Shown piece after piece: positions 1 to 5,439 of a stretch of 5,439 bases of DNA (positions are counted from its first letter, which is position 1; every line of letters starts with the position of its first letter). The DNA is from Chloroflexota bacterium. Lineage in GTDB: Bacteria; Chloroflexota; Limnocylindria; Limnocylindrales; CSP1-4. Made by a program: the position numbers and the translations under genes. Under the pieces are notes generated by a model that was not told where the DNA came from, ran no database searches, and was given only the letters and a program-made list of their open reading frames with translations. Location: contig JAKAHX010000146.1 of NCBI GenBank assembly GCA_021814735.1, positions 1-5,439 on the forward strand, read 5' to 3'.

Positions 1-38
1 AGCGTTCCGGGTCCCGGCCCACCGACTGAGGTCGCCGT

Positions 39-218
39 TCAGCGAGCCGCGCGCCAGGCAACCAGGGCAACGACCAGGCCAGCCAGCAGCACGCCCGCCA
101 GCACGGCAGGCAGCAGGCCGGCGTAGGTCCCTGCTGCCGAGACCAGCCCGACCACGGCGAGGACCGCCAGCAGCGCCAGCGTGCGTGCCTCGCGACGGGG
201 CGAGGTGGATCTGCTCAC
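39..218 (-). CDS. Small two-helix membrane protein, 59 aa, unrecognised
   Basis: I do not recognise a family. The frame runs from a GTG start to a TGA stop and encodes 59 residues. A basic N-terminus (residues 2-12, including RSTSPRREAR) precedes two hydrophobic stretches, about residues 13-31 (Leu/Ala/Val rich) and 34-54 (ending LVVALVAW). They are separated by a short Gly/Thr/Tyr turn, and the tail is basic (WRAAR). The charges suggest a helical hairpin in the cytoplasmic membrane with both ends inside. The start is chosen because GAGG lies 6 bases before the GTG and because it falls just 12 bases after the tatD stop, so it is probably co-transcribed and translated with metG-tatD. Its role is unknown. 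It could be a conserved small operon protein or a chance open frame in GC-rich DNA; the hydrophobic, helix-turn-helix layout and good ribosome site favour a real gene. Confidence 0.6.
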   Translation of the reverse strand: MSRSTSPRREARTLALLAVLAVVGLVSAAGTYAGLLPAVLAGVLLAGLVVALVAWRAAR

Positions 219-224
219 GCCACG

Positions 225-228
225 CCTC
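225..228 (-). promoter_or_regulatory. Ribosome binding site of the small membrane protein
   Basis: GAGG on the minus strand lies 6 bases upstream of the GTG at 218, within the 12-base gap after the tatD stop. It decides the start of the 59-residue membrane protein, since no ATG is available in that frame. Confidence 0.5.
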
Positions 229-230
229 GA

Positions 231-1316
231 TCACCCACGCGCCGTGGCCACCCGCGCGACGCCCGTCGGGCCGTGGAAGGTCGCGTCATAGGCTGCCACG
301 AGCCGCTCGCCCACGAGCGCCGGGTCCTCCCCGCGCCGCTCCGCGACCCAGGCCGCGGTCACCCGCACCCACGCCGGCTCGTTGCGCCGGCGCGGCGCTC
401 CCGGCGGTGAGAGATACGGCGCGTCCGTCTCCACCAGCAGCCGCCCCGGCGGCACGAGGCGGACCACTTCGGCAGACGGCTCCTCGCCGCGGCGGAAGAC
501 GAGCCCCGAGAAGCTGATCGCGAGGCCGAGGGCCAGCCCGGTCTCCGCGTAGTCCACCGGGCCGGAGAACGAGTGCAGGATCGCGGGGGGGCGGCCCTGG
601 AGCGCACGTCCCCACGCCTCGTCGCCGATGCCGGCCTCGCGCAGCGCGGCAAGGAGATCGTCTTGCGCATCGCGTTGTCCCGCTGCCGACCGGCAGTGCA
701 GGATGACGGGCTTGCCTGTAGTCCGCCCGAGGGCGAGGTGCCGCCGCAGGTTCTCCAGCTGCGCCTGGCGAGGCGAGAAGAGCCGGTCGTAGTCCAGCCC
801 GGTCTCGCCGATGGCCAGCACGACCGGGTCCTCGGCCAGGGCGCAGATCTCCTCCCAGGTGGAGTCGTCGACCCCCGTCGCCACGTGCGGGTGGACACCG
901 ACGCCCGCGTCGATGGGGACGGGGAACGGCCCGATCCCCACGACACTGCCGGCTGCCGCCCGTGCCAGGGCCACGGCCTCCCTCGACGACCCCAGGTCCC
1001 AGCCCGGGACCATCAGCCGCACCACTCTCGCCTCGGCCGCGGCGGCCAGCACGGAGACGAGATCCTGCGCGAACGGATCGGCCTGCACGTGCCCGTGCGC
1101 GTCGATCAGCGGGGCGACGCCGACGCTCGCGTTCCCGGCGGCCGTGCCCGCGGTGGACGGGCTTCCGGCGGCAGGGCTCCCGGCGGGATGGCTCCGGATG
1201 GGCCGGCTCCCGGCCGGGTCCTCCCCGGGGACCGCCCGAGCGGAGGGCACGCCGCTCACGACCCGGCGCGTGGCGCGGCCGGACGCCACCCCTGGACGCT
1301 GGGGCATTCCGGCCAC
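231..1316 (-). CDS. tatD: TatD family metal-dependent hydrolase (deoxyribonuclease)
   Basis: This is a TatD-type TIM-barrel hydrolase. The family cleaves DNA (3'-5' exonuclease or deoxyribonuclease) in the cytoplasm using two divalent metals. The expected ligands are visible: H74 and H76 in IDAHGH, E171 in GETGLDY, H207 in ILHCRS, H248 in ILHSFSG and D298 in ETDAPYL, followed by the family's RRNEPAWV segment at 310-317. The core, from about residue 70 to the C-terminus, is about 291 residues, slightly longer than the usual 255-270. In front of it lie about 69 residues of Pro/Ala/Gly/Ser-rich low complexity that match no part of TatD and contain pentapeptide repeats. The start is uncertain: GTG at 1316 (used here), ATG at 1307, or GTGs at 1259 and 1250, and none has a clear ribosome site. 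It begins 16 bases after the metG stop, so translational coupling is likely. Pairing with metG is common in bacteria. The family assignment is firm; the exact substrate is not. Confidence 0.92.
   Translation of the reverse strand: MAGMPQRPGVASGRATRRVVSGVPSARAVPGEDPAGSRPIRSHPAGSPAAGSPSTAGTAAGNASVGVAPLIDAHGHVQADPFAQDLVSVLAAAAEARVVRLMVPGWDLGSSREAVALARAAAGSVVGIGPFPVPIDAGVGVHPHVATGVDDSTWEEICALAEDPVVLAIGETGLDYDRLFSPRQAQLENLRRHLALGRTTGKPVILHCRSAAGQRDAQDDLLAALREAGIGDEAWGRALQGRPPAILHSFSGPVDYAETGLALGLAISFSGLVFRRGEEPSAEVVRLVPPGRLLVETDAPYLSPPGAPRRRNEPAWVRVTAAWVAERRGEDPALVGERLVAAYDATFHGPTGVARVATARG
1160..1219. repeat. 15-bp tandem repeat, four copies, in tatD 5' coding region
   Basis: The word GGCTYCC or GGCTCCG recurs on the plus strand at 1160, 1175, 1190 and 1205, exactly 15 bases apart, with partly conserved CGGCGGG-like bases between. 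Read on the minus strand it gives the pentapeptide series DPAGS, RPIRS, HPAGS, PAAGS (TatD residues 33-52), which decays into PSTAG and TAAGN. The period is a multiple of three, so copy-number change would keep the frame. It lies in the extra N-terminal region, outside the catalytic barrel. Confidence 0.7.
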
Positions 1317-1332
1317 TCGTCAGGCCCAGGCG

Positions 1333-3006
1333 TCAACCGGGCGTCCCGGCAGCGCCGCCCGGGCCGGCCTGGCCGGCCAGCTGCGCCTCGGTCTCGAGGC
1401 GGGGGAAGAGCGGCACGGGCGTGCCGATCCGACCACCGGTCGGGCCCGCGCCCCAGCGCAGCAACTCGACCAGGGGCGGGCCACCGGCTCCGGTGGGGCC
1501 GTACGGGTACGGCACCCCGAGCTGCCCGGCCAGCCGCGCGGCCACGTTCGGGAGGAACGGTGCCGCGGCCAGCCCGACCAGCCGGCAGGCCTCGAGCAGG
1601 TCGCCGAGGACGCCCCGCAGCCGCGCCGCGGCCGCATCGTCGCCGCCGCGCGCGGCCTTCGCCAACGCCCACGGCTGTTCTGCGTCGACGAACCGGTTGG
1701 CGGCGGCGACGAACTCCCAGAGTGCCGCGAGCGCGTCGTGCAGGAGGAACGCCGACATCTTCTCCTCGTGCGCGGCGAGGGCCTGGCGCCAGGCCGTTGC
1801 GAGCGGCGCCTCGAACTCGGCGCGCGCCTCCGGGCGTGCACCGTCCAGGTAGCGGCCGGCCATCGAGAGGCTCCGGTTGACGAGGTTGCCGAAGTCGTTC
1901 GCCAGGTCCGCGTTGTACCGCCGCACGAAGGAGTCCCAGGAGACGTCGCTGTCGCGGTCGAAGGCCACCTCGCGAAGCAGGACGTAGCGCGCGCCATCGG
2001 TGCCGAGGGCGGCCACCACGTCGTTCGGGTCCAGGAAGTTGCCGCGACTCTTGCTCATCCGTTCGCCCTGCACGAGCAGCCAGCCGTGCACCCAGACGCG
2101 GCGCGGCAGCGGCAGCCCGGCGCTCATGAGCATGGCGGGCCACATGATCGTGTGAAGCCGGTTGATGTCCTTGCCGATGATGTGCAGGTCGGCCGGCCAC
2201 CAGCGGGCGAAGCGATCGGGGTCCTCCGGGAACCCCACGCCGGTGACGTAGTTGGTGAGCGCGTCGAACCAGACGTACACGGTTCCCGCCTCGGGATCCC
2301 AGGAACCGTCCGGGCGCTGCGAGGACGAGCCGTCCGGCATGATGGGGAACGGGATCCCCCACGGCGCCTTCTCGCGGCTCACCGAGAAGTCCTCCAGGCC
2401 CTGCCGGATGAAGCCGAGCATCTCGTTGCGCCGGTACTCGGGCTGGACCCAGTCCGGGTGCTCCGCGTAGTAGCGCTCGAGCCGTTCCTGGTAGGCGGAG
2501 AGGCGGAAGAACCAGTTGCGCTCCGTCAGCCATTGCAGCTCGACGCCGGGATGGTTCGGGCAGTGGACACCACCCGCGTCCTCGACCAGGTCACTCGGCG
2601 CCTTGAAGCCCTCGTTGGGGCAGTACCAGCCCTCGTACGTCCCCTGGTAGAGATCGCCATTCGCGTACGCGCGGCGGATCATCTCGTGGACCGCCCGCAC
2701 GTGGTCGGGGTCGGTGGTCCGGATGAAGCGATCGGGTGCGATGGCGAGGCCGTCCTCGGCGGTGCGGAACAGCTCGACCATCTCGTCCACGAAGGCCCGG
2801 GGGGTCTTCCCGAGGCGCGAGGCCGTGGTCGCGATGTTGACGGAGTACTCGTCGGTGCCCGTCAGGAAGAACGTGTCATCGCCGCGCATCCGGTGCCACC
2901 GCGCGATCGCGTCGGCGCCCACCACCTCGTAGAGGGTGTGGAGACCGGGCCGGCTGTTGGCATAGGCGATGGCGGTGGTCAGGTAGTAGCGGTGCGGCTC
3001 AGGCAT
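1333..3006 (-). CDS. metG: Methionine--tRNA ligase (MetRS)
   Basis: This cytoplasmic class I synthetase charges tRNA-Met with methionine using ATP, and the protein is 557 residues. The Rossmann fold begins at residue 8 (YLTTAIAYAN) and includes FLTGTDEY (47-54, usually DEH), a zinc-knuckle insert (about 126-160), YVWFDAL (244-250), LHTIMWPAML (284-293) and the KMSKS loop as RMSKSRGN (316-323). The helical anticodon-binding domain covers about 360-500, with NLVNRSLSM at 374-382. There is no C-terminal EMAP/Trbp111-type tRNA-binding domain, as in many shorter MetRS. Two oddities stand out: the HIGH motif position reads G21-L22-H23-T24, and the knuckle keeps C129, C149 and H152 but has E132 where a Cys is expected. 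The methionine-pocket residues Y15, W246, Y253 and H285 correspond well to the E. coli enzyme. ATG 3006 is chosen because homology begins at once; no ribosome site precedes it. The last 50 or so residues are Gly/Pro/Ala rich. It is the first gene of an apparent metG-tatD operon. Confidence 0.96.
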   Translation of the reverse strand: MPEPHRYYLTTAIAYANSRPGLHTLYEVVGADAIARWHRMRGDDTFFLTGTDEYSVNIATTASRLGKTPRAFVDEMVELFRTAEDGLAIAPDRFIRTTDPDHVRAVHEMIRRAYANGDLYQGTYEGWYCPNEGFKAPSDLVEDAGGVHCPNHPGVELQWLTERNWFFRLSAYQERLERYYAEHPDWVQPEYRRNEMLGFIRQGLEDFSVSREKAPWGIPFPIMPDGSSSQRPDGSWDPEAGTVYVWFDALTNYVTGVGFPEDPDRFARWWPADLHIIGKDINRLHTIMWPAMLMSAGLPLPRRVWVHGWLLVQGERMSKSRGNFLDPNDVVAALGTDGARYVLLREVAFDRDSDVSWDSFVRRYNADLANDFGNLVNRSLSMAGRYLDGARPEARAEFEAPLATAWRQALAAHEEKMSAFLLHDALAALWEFVAAANRFVDAEQPWALAKAARGGDDAAAARLRGVLGDLLEACRLVGLAAAPFLPNVAARLAGQLGVPYPYGPTGAGGPPLVELLRWGAGPTGGRIGTPVPLFPRLETEAQLAGQAGPGGAAGTPG

Positions 3007-3015
3007 ACGGCGGGG

Positions 3016-3021
3016 ATGGTA
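3016..3021 (-). promoter_or_regulatory. Possible extended -10 element of metG (leaderless start)
   Basis: The minus strand reads TGCTACCAT, in which TACCAT matches TATAAT at 4 of 6 positions with a TG one base before it. It ends 9 bases before the metG ATG, so transcription would begin at or within a base or two of the start codon. No Shine-Dalgarno sequence precedes metG, which fits a leaderless message. No good -35 is visible. This is an inference from a short match. Confidence 0.3.
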
Positions 3022-3029
3022 GCAGGCAC

Positions 3030-3198
3030 GACAGGCCTGCCCGGGCCGGCAGGCACGGCCGGTGGGGCAGGCGTGCCCGGGCCGGCAGGCACGGCCGGTG
3101 GGGCAGGCGTGCCCGGGCCGGCAGGCACGGCCGGTGGGGCAGGTACGGTCCTTGGGGCAGGTGCGGCGGGCACAGCCGGCATGGCCGGGACGGCAGGC
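3030..3198. repeat. 18-bp-period tandem repeat array upstream of metG
   Basis: The core GGCAGGC recurs on the plus strand at 3048, 3066, 3084, 3102, 3120 and 3192, as GGCAGGT at 3138 and 3156, and in decayed form at 3030 and 3174. All ten positions fall on an exact 18-base grid. Neighbouring units alternate, giving a 36-bp higher-order repeat: 3043-3078 and 3079-3114 are identical, and 3115-3143 matches the first 29 bases. Each 36-bp unit contains GGCACG and CGTGCC arms that could form a weak hairpin. The array fills most of the gap between the palindrome at 3270-3297 and metG. Because 18 is divisible by three, several frames stay open through it (collagen-like Gly-X-X on the plus strand, Pro-Ala repeats on the minus), but I do not believe any is a gene. 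Confidence 0.85.
3035..3054. other. GC inverted repeat 5' of metG
   Basis: GCCTGCC (3035-3041) and GGCAGGC (3048-3054) are perfect 7-base inverted arms around a 6-base loop, about 29 bases before the metG ATG. The downstream arm is one of the 18-bp array cores. It could be a protein-binding site or an RNA hairpin if the array is transcribed, or it could be incidental in such GC-rich sequence. Confidence 0.3.
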
Positions 3199-3269
3199 AC
3201 GCCCGGGGCACGGGTCCACGGCCGGCGGGGCCGGGGGGACGTGATGCACGCGGGCGCCGGGTGACAAGG

Positions 3270-3297
3270 CAGGACCCGCGGTGCACCGCGGGTCCTG
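3270..3297 (-). terminator. Perfect 28-bp palindrome, probable terminator hairpin
   Basis: The arms CAGGACCCGCGG and CCGCGGGTCCTG pair over 12 bases without a mismatch around a TGCA loop. It lies about 75 bases past the stop of the 144-residue gene and before the metG promoter region, which is where a terminator between minus-strand units belongs. The following minus-strand bases are CCTTGT and not a T-run, so it would be a U-poor hairpin terminator of the kind common in GC-rich bacteria. The symmetry also permits a dimeric protein operator. Confidence 0.6.
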
Positions 3298-3372
3298 GCT
3301 GCTCGTCGGACGGATGCTGTGATGGGCCGGCGGCGCAGGCTCCGACGCTGCCTCGCCGCGGCGACCGTCCCG

Positions 3373-3807
3373 CTATCCCTCGTCCTGCGGGTGCTCCTCC
3401 GCGGCCCCAGCTGCCTCGCCGGGACCTTGCTCCGCCTGCTGCCGGCGCAGCTCGGCCGCGTACTCCTTGCTCCTGGCGGCCACCTTGTGGCCGACCTCGG
3501 TGGTCACGGTGGCGGCGCGCTGCAGCGCCGGCCCCGCGTTCTCGGCCGCGACGGCGGCAAGCTCGGCGGCCTTGGCGGCCACCTCGCGGAGCACCGGGCC
3601 GGCGTGCTCGGCGACGTTGTCGATCATCCCCTGGAGCTGGCTGACCCAGTCGCGCGCGCTCTCGTCGTGCACGCGCCACCCGCCGGTCTCCCACTCCGCG
3701 CCGCCTGCGCCGGTCCCGTCGCCGCCCGAGGCTTCGCCGCTCACCGGTTCGGTTCCGGCCGTCGGCTGCTCCTCCGCGTCCATCGCTGGCTTCGGGCTCT
3801 CGTCCAT
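3373..3807 (-). CDS. Acidic helix-rich hypothetical protein, 144 aa
   Basis: I do not recognise a named family. Residues 1-42 are acidic, Gly/Pro/Ser-rich and probably disordered. GGWRVHDESARDW (42-54) then leads into a long Ala-rich, probably amphipathic helical region (about 50-123), and the tail (124-144) is again acidic and disordered. The helical part repeats an E-(H/N)-A-G-P-(V/A)-L-(R/Q) phrase, with the AGP triplets at 69-71 and 91-93 exactly 22 residues apart. There is no signal peptide, membrane segment or Cys. ATG 3807 is well supported, with GAAGGGGGAG ending 3 bases before it and a promoter candidate about 55 bases upstream. The gene appears to be transcribed alone, ending at the palindrome at 3270-3297. 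The layout resembles surface-binding or stress-type amphipathic helix proteins (phasin-like or apolipoprotein-like), but that is only an analogy of pattern. Confidence 0.75.
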   Translation of the reverse strand: MDESPKPAMDAEEQPTAGTEPVSGEASGGDGTGAGGAEWETGGWRVHDESARDWVSQLQGMIDNVAEHAGPVLREVAAKAAELAAVAAENAGPALQRAATVTTEVGHKVAARSKEYAAELRRQQAEQGPGEAAGAAEEHPQDEG

Positions 3808-3810
3808 GGG

Positions 3811-3820
3811 CTCCCCCTTC
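3811..3820 (-). promoter_or_regulatory. Ribosome binding site of the 144-aa gene
   Basis: The purine run GAAGGGGGAG on the minus strand ends 3 bases before ATG 3807. It is the strongest Shine-Dalgarno-like sequence in the window and fixes the start of this gene. Confidence 0.55.
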
Positions 3821-3861
3821 GGGGTTGCGGTGCCCTCGCGGGCACTTCCTGCTGCGGCGCC

Positions 3862-3892
3862 AGTCTACCCCCGCACGTGGATACCTTCTCAA
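3862..3892 (-). promoter_or_regulatory. Candidate sigma70-type promoter of the 144-aa gene
   Basis: On the minus strand TTGAGA (3892-3887, 5 of 6 to TTGACA) and TAGACT (3867-3862, 4 of 6 to TATAAT) are separated by 19 bases, slightly longer than the ideal 17. The predicted RNA start leaves a leader of roughly 45-50 bases before ATG 3807. The element stands in the non-coding gap after purH, which supports separate transcription of the downstream gene. Confidence 0.5.
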
Positions 3893-3970
3893 GTGCCGGG
3901 CGGCCCACGACACGGGCGACAAGAGAGCCTGGCCACGCGGGCCGCTGGAAGCCGGAGGAGAGGTCCGGGA

Positions 3971-4002
3971 CGACGCCGGACGGCCACTGCGAGCCGGCGT
4001 CG
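3971..4002 (-). terminator. Possible hairpin terminator after purH
   Basis: CGACGCCGG (3971-3979) and CCGGCGTCG (3994-4002) are perfect 9-base inverted arms around a 14-base loop, about 40 bases past the purH stop. A 10-base palindrome, GACGGCCGTC, overlaps it at 4003-4012. No T-run follows on the minus strand. In sequence this GC-rich such stems arise by chance, so position is the main support. Confidence 0.35.
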
Positions 4003-4041
4003 GACGGCCGTCGAGCGGTGGGCGGCGGGCGCCGGACGAGC

Positions 4042-5439
4042 TCAGTGCCGGAAGTGGCGCACCCCGGTGAGAAGCATCGCGACCCCGGCCGCTTCGGCGG
4101 CCGCGATCACGTCCGGATCCCGCAGGGACCCGCCGGGCTGGACGAACGCCGTGACGCCCGCCTCTGCGCAGACCAGCAGACCGTCGGGGAACGGAAAGAA
4201 CGCGTCCGAGGCGCAGACCGCGCCCGCCGCGCGCACCGGGCCGGCCTTCTGCACCGCCAGCCGCGCGCTGTCGACGCGGCTCATCTGTCCCGCGCCGGTG
4301 CCGACCAGCGTGCCATCGCGCACGAGCACGATGGCGTTCGATCGCACGTGTCGCACGAGGCGCCACGCGAGCTCGAGGTCCCGCCGCTCACGCGCATCGG
4401 GAGCCCGCGCGGTCACCTGGCGCCAGGTCGCGGGATCGTCGGGCAGGGTGTCCGACTCGGTCACGAGCACCGCCCCGCCGGCGCTTCGGAACTCCAGCCC
4501 CGGTTCCGCGGGAGGCCGGCCGAGATGCGGATCGACCACCACGCGCAGGCCGGGACGGCGTGCCAGGACCGGTTCGGCGTCGGGCTCGACGCCAGGCGCC
4601 ACCACCACCTCGAGGAACATCCCGGTGAGGCGCTCCGCCAGCACCGCGTCGACGGGGCGGGTCAGCGCGACGACGCCGCCGAACGCGCTCTCGGGGTCGC
4701 CGGAGAGGGCCCGTTCCCAGGCCTCGAGCATCCCGGCCGCCTCCGCCGCGCCGCACGGGTTGCCGTGCTTGACGATCACGCAGGCGGGCCCACGCAGGTC
4801 CCGGGCCGCCGCGGCGGCCGCCGAGGCATCGAGGAGGTTGTTGTAGCTGAGCGGCTTGCCCTGGCGGAGGTCCACGCCCCGGGCGAACGGCCCGGCCTCC
4901 GCGGGCGTCCCGGAGAGCCGGTACGCGGCCGCGCGCTGGTGCGGGTTCTCCCCGTAGCGGAGCTCGAGAACGCGCTCCAGGTGGAGTGTCAGCCGGGCGG
5001 GGAGCCGCTCGGCCGCCGCGACCGACTGGGTCGGCGCCATGCCGCCCTCCTCGCCGGCGGTGAACCGCCGGGGCAGCTCTGCCGCGATCAGGGCGTCGTA
5101 CTCGGCCGTGTGCCGGAAGGCACGGACCGCCAGGCGCCGTCGCGTTGCCAGGTCCAGCCGTCCCTGCGCGCGGAGCTCCTCGAGCACGACCGGATAGTCG
5201 GCGGGGTCCGTGAGGATCCCCACCGATGCGTGGTTCTTGGCCGCCGCGCGGACCAGGGTGGGCCCGCCGATGTCGATCTCCTCCACCAGTTCGTCGAGCG
5301 GGATCCCGGGCCGCGCCGCCGCGGCGCCGAACGGGTACAGGTTCACGACGACGAGCTCGAAGGGATCGATCCCCTCCCCCGCGAGCTGGGCGCGGTGCGC
5401 GGCGCGGCGCAGGTCCGCCAGCACGCCGGCTGCGACGCG
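4042..5439 (-). CDS. purH: Bifunctional PurH (AICAR formyltransferase / IMP cyclohydrolase), 5' partial
   Basis: PurH carries out the last two steps of de novo IMP synthesis in the cytoplasm: formylation of AICAR by 10-formyltetrahydrofolate, then ring closure to IMP. The frame is open to the window edge and shows 465 residues. Judged against the family's usual 510-535, about 70 N-terminal residues are missing. Visible-residue numbering: the rest of the IMP cyclohydrolase domain (1 to about 135) has LVVVNLYPF (29-37), IDIGGPT (55-61) and KNH (68-70). The AICAR transformylase domain has LRYGENPHQ (160-168), the catalytic KHGNPCG (224-230), GQMSRVDS (384-391), SDAFFPF (411-417) and the typical RHFRH C-terminus. 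The GTG at 5424 is not the start, because the upstream codons read RVAAG, as in the HPRxxAG segment of the family. The nearest downstream gene has its own promoter, so purH probably ends its transcript here. No defect is visible. Confidence 0.97.
   Translation of the reverse strand, partial: RVAAGVLADLRRAAHRAQLAGEGIDPFELVVVNLYPFGAAAARPGIPLDELVEEIDIGGPTLVRAAAKNHASVGILTDPADYPVVLEELRAQGRLDLATRRRLAVRAFRHTAEYDALIAAELPRRFTAGEEGGMAPTQSVAAAERLPARLTLHLERVLELRYGENPHQRAAAYRLSGTPAEAGPFARGVDLRQGKPLSYNNLLDASAAAAAARDLRGPACVIVKHGNPCGAAEAAGMLEAWERALSGDPESAFGGVVALTRPVDAVLAERLTGMFLEVVVAPGVEPDAEPVLARRPGLRVVVDPHLGRPPAEPGLEFRSAGGAVLVTESDTLPDDPATWRQVTARAPDARERRDLELAWRLVRHVRSNAIVLVRDGTLVGTGAGQMSRVDSARLAVQKAGPVRAAGAVCASDAFFPFPDGLLVCAEAGVTAFVQPGGSLRDPDVIAAAEAAGVAMLLTGVRHFRH

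Noticed and set aside
585..591. Run of seven G (C on the coding strand) inside tatD as a phase-variation tract
   Set aside because: It encodes ordinary Arg-Pro-Pro codons in a conserved segment just before ILHSFSG, and a seven-base run is unremarkable in this base composition.
3043..3143. CRISPR array
   Set aside because: The 36-bp period might suggest one, but the units are contiguous with no unique spacers and there are no cas genes.
2979..3200. Minus-strand Pro-Ala repeat frame (73 codons) ahead of and overlapping metG, a possible leader peptide
   Set aside because: It has a GTG start with no ribosome site, its sequence is simply the repeat translated, and it runs 28 bases into metG. There is no supporting feature.
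811..3264. Plus-strand open frame of 817 codons with a collagen-like Gly-X-X tail over the repeat array
   Set aside because: It runs antisense to most of tatD and all of metG, whose conserved motifs are unmistakable. Its openness reflects GC-rich codon structure, and the Gly-X-X pattern is just the 18-bp array read in frame.
3007..3267. Extending MetG upstream through the array as a Cys/Arg/Pro/Gly repeat N-terminal domain
   Set aside because: The frame is open because 18 is a multiple of three, but MetRS homology begins directly at the ATG at 3006 (MPEPHRYYLTT), and no start with a ribosome site lies upstream.
3467..4846. Plus-strand 459-codon frame across the 144-aa gene and purH
   Set aside because: It has no recognisable domain, is rich in Arg/Ser/Ala as shadow frames are, and lies antisense to conserved purH motifs.

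Overview
This is a very GC-rich bacterial window in which every gene I can support lies on the minus strand, so it reads from right to left. The protein signatures are bacterial: a bifunctional PurH, a single-chain MetG, and a TatD-family metallohydrolase directly behind metG. The GC bias and the flavour of the MetG sequence (for example the LHTIMWPAML and YEGWYCPNEGF segments) remind me of high-GC Chloroflexota (Limnocylindria-like) or an actinobacterial relative. That placement is recall and inference, and I hold it with low confidence.

Layout in transcription order: (1) 5439-4042, most of purH, with its first roughly 70 codons beyond the window edge; a possible hairpin terminator follows at 4002-3971. 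(2) 3892-3862, a plausible sigma70-type promoter, followed by a monocistronic gene (3807-3373) for an unrecognised 144-residue acidic, helix-rich protein, and then a perfect 28-bp palindrome (3297-3270) that is probably its terminator. (3) 3269-3007, with no convincing gene: an 18-bp-period tandem repeat array occupies about 3030-3198, the stretch 3199-3269 shows nothing I recognise, and a possible -10 element sits just before metG. (4) 3006-1333 metG, 1316-231 tatD and 218-39 a 59-residue two-helix membrane protein, separated by 16 and 12 bases, which look like one operon. Bases 1-38 hold nothing I can name.

Functionally these are housekeeping genes: the last two steps of IMP synthesis, methionyl-tRNA charging, and a TatD-type deoxyribonuclease or quality-control hydrolase. 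The metG-tatD pairing is a widely seen bacterial arrangement, although here the gene after tatD is a small membrane protein and not rnmV or ksgA.

I found no CRISPR array, insertion sequence, phage gene or RNA gene. The points worth a second look are MetG's altered HIGH signature (G21-L22-H23-T24) and depleted zinc knuckle, the apparently leaderless metG start, two short-period minisatellites at the 5' ends of metG and tatD (18 bp and 15 bp, both multiples of three), the 22-residue Ala-Gly-Pro spacing in the unknown helical protein, and the small membrane protein in the operon.
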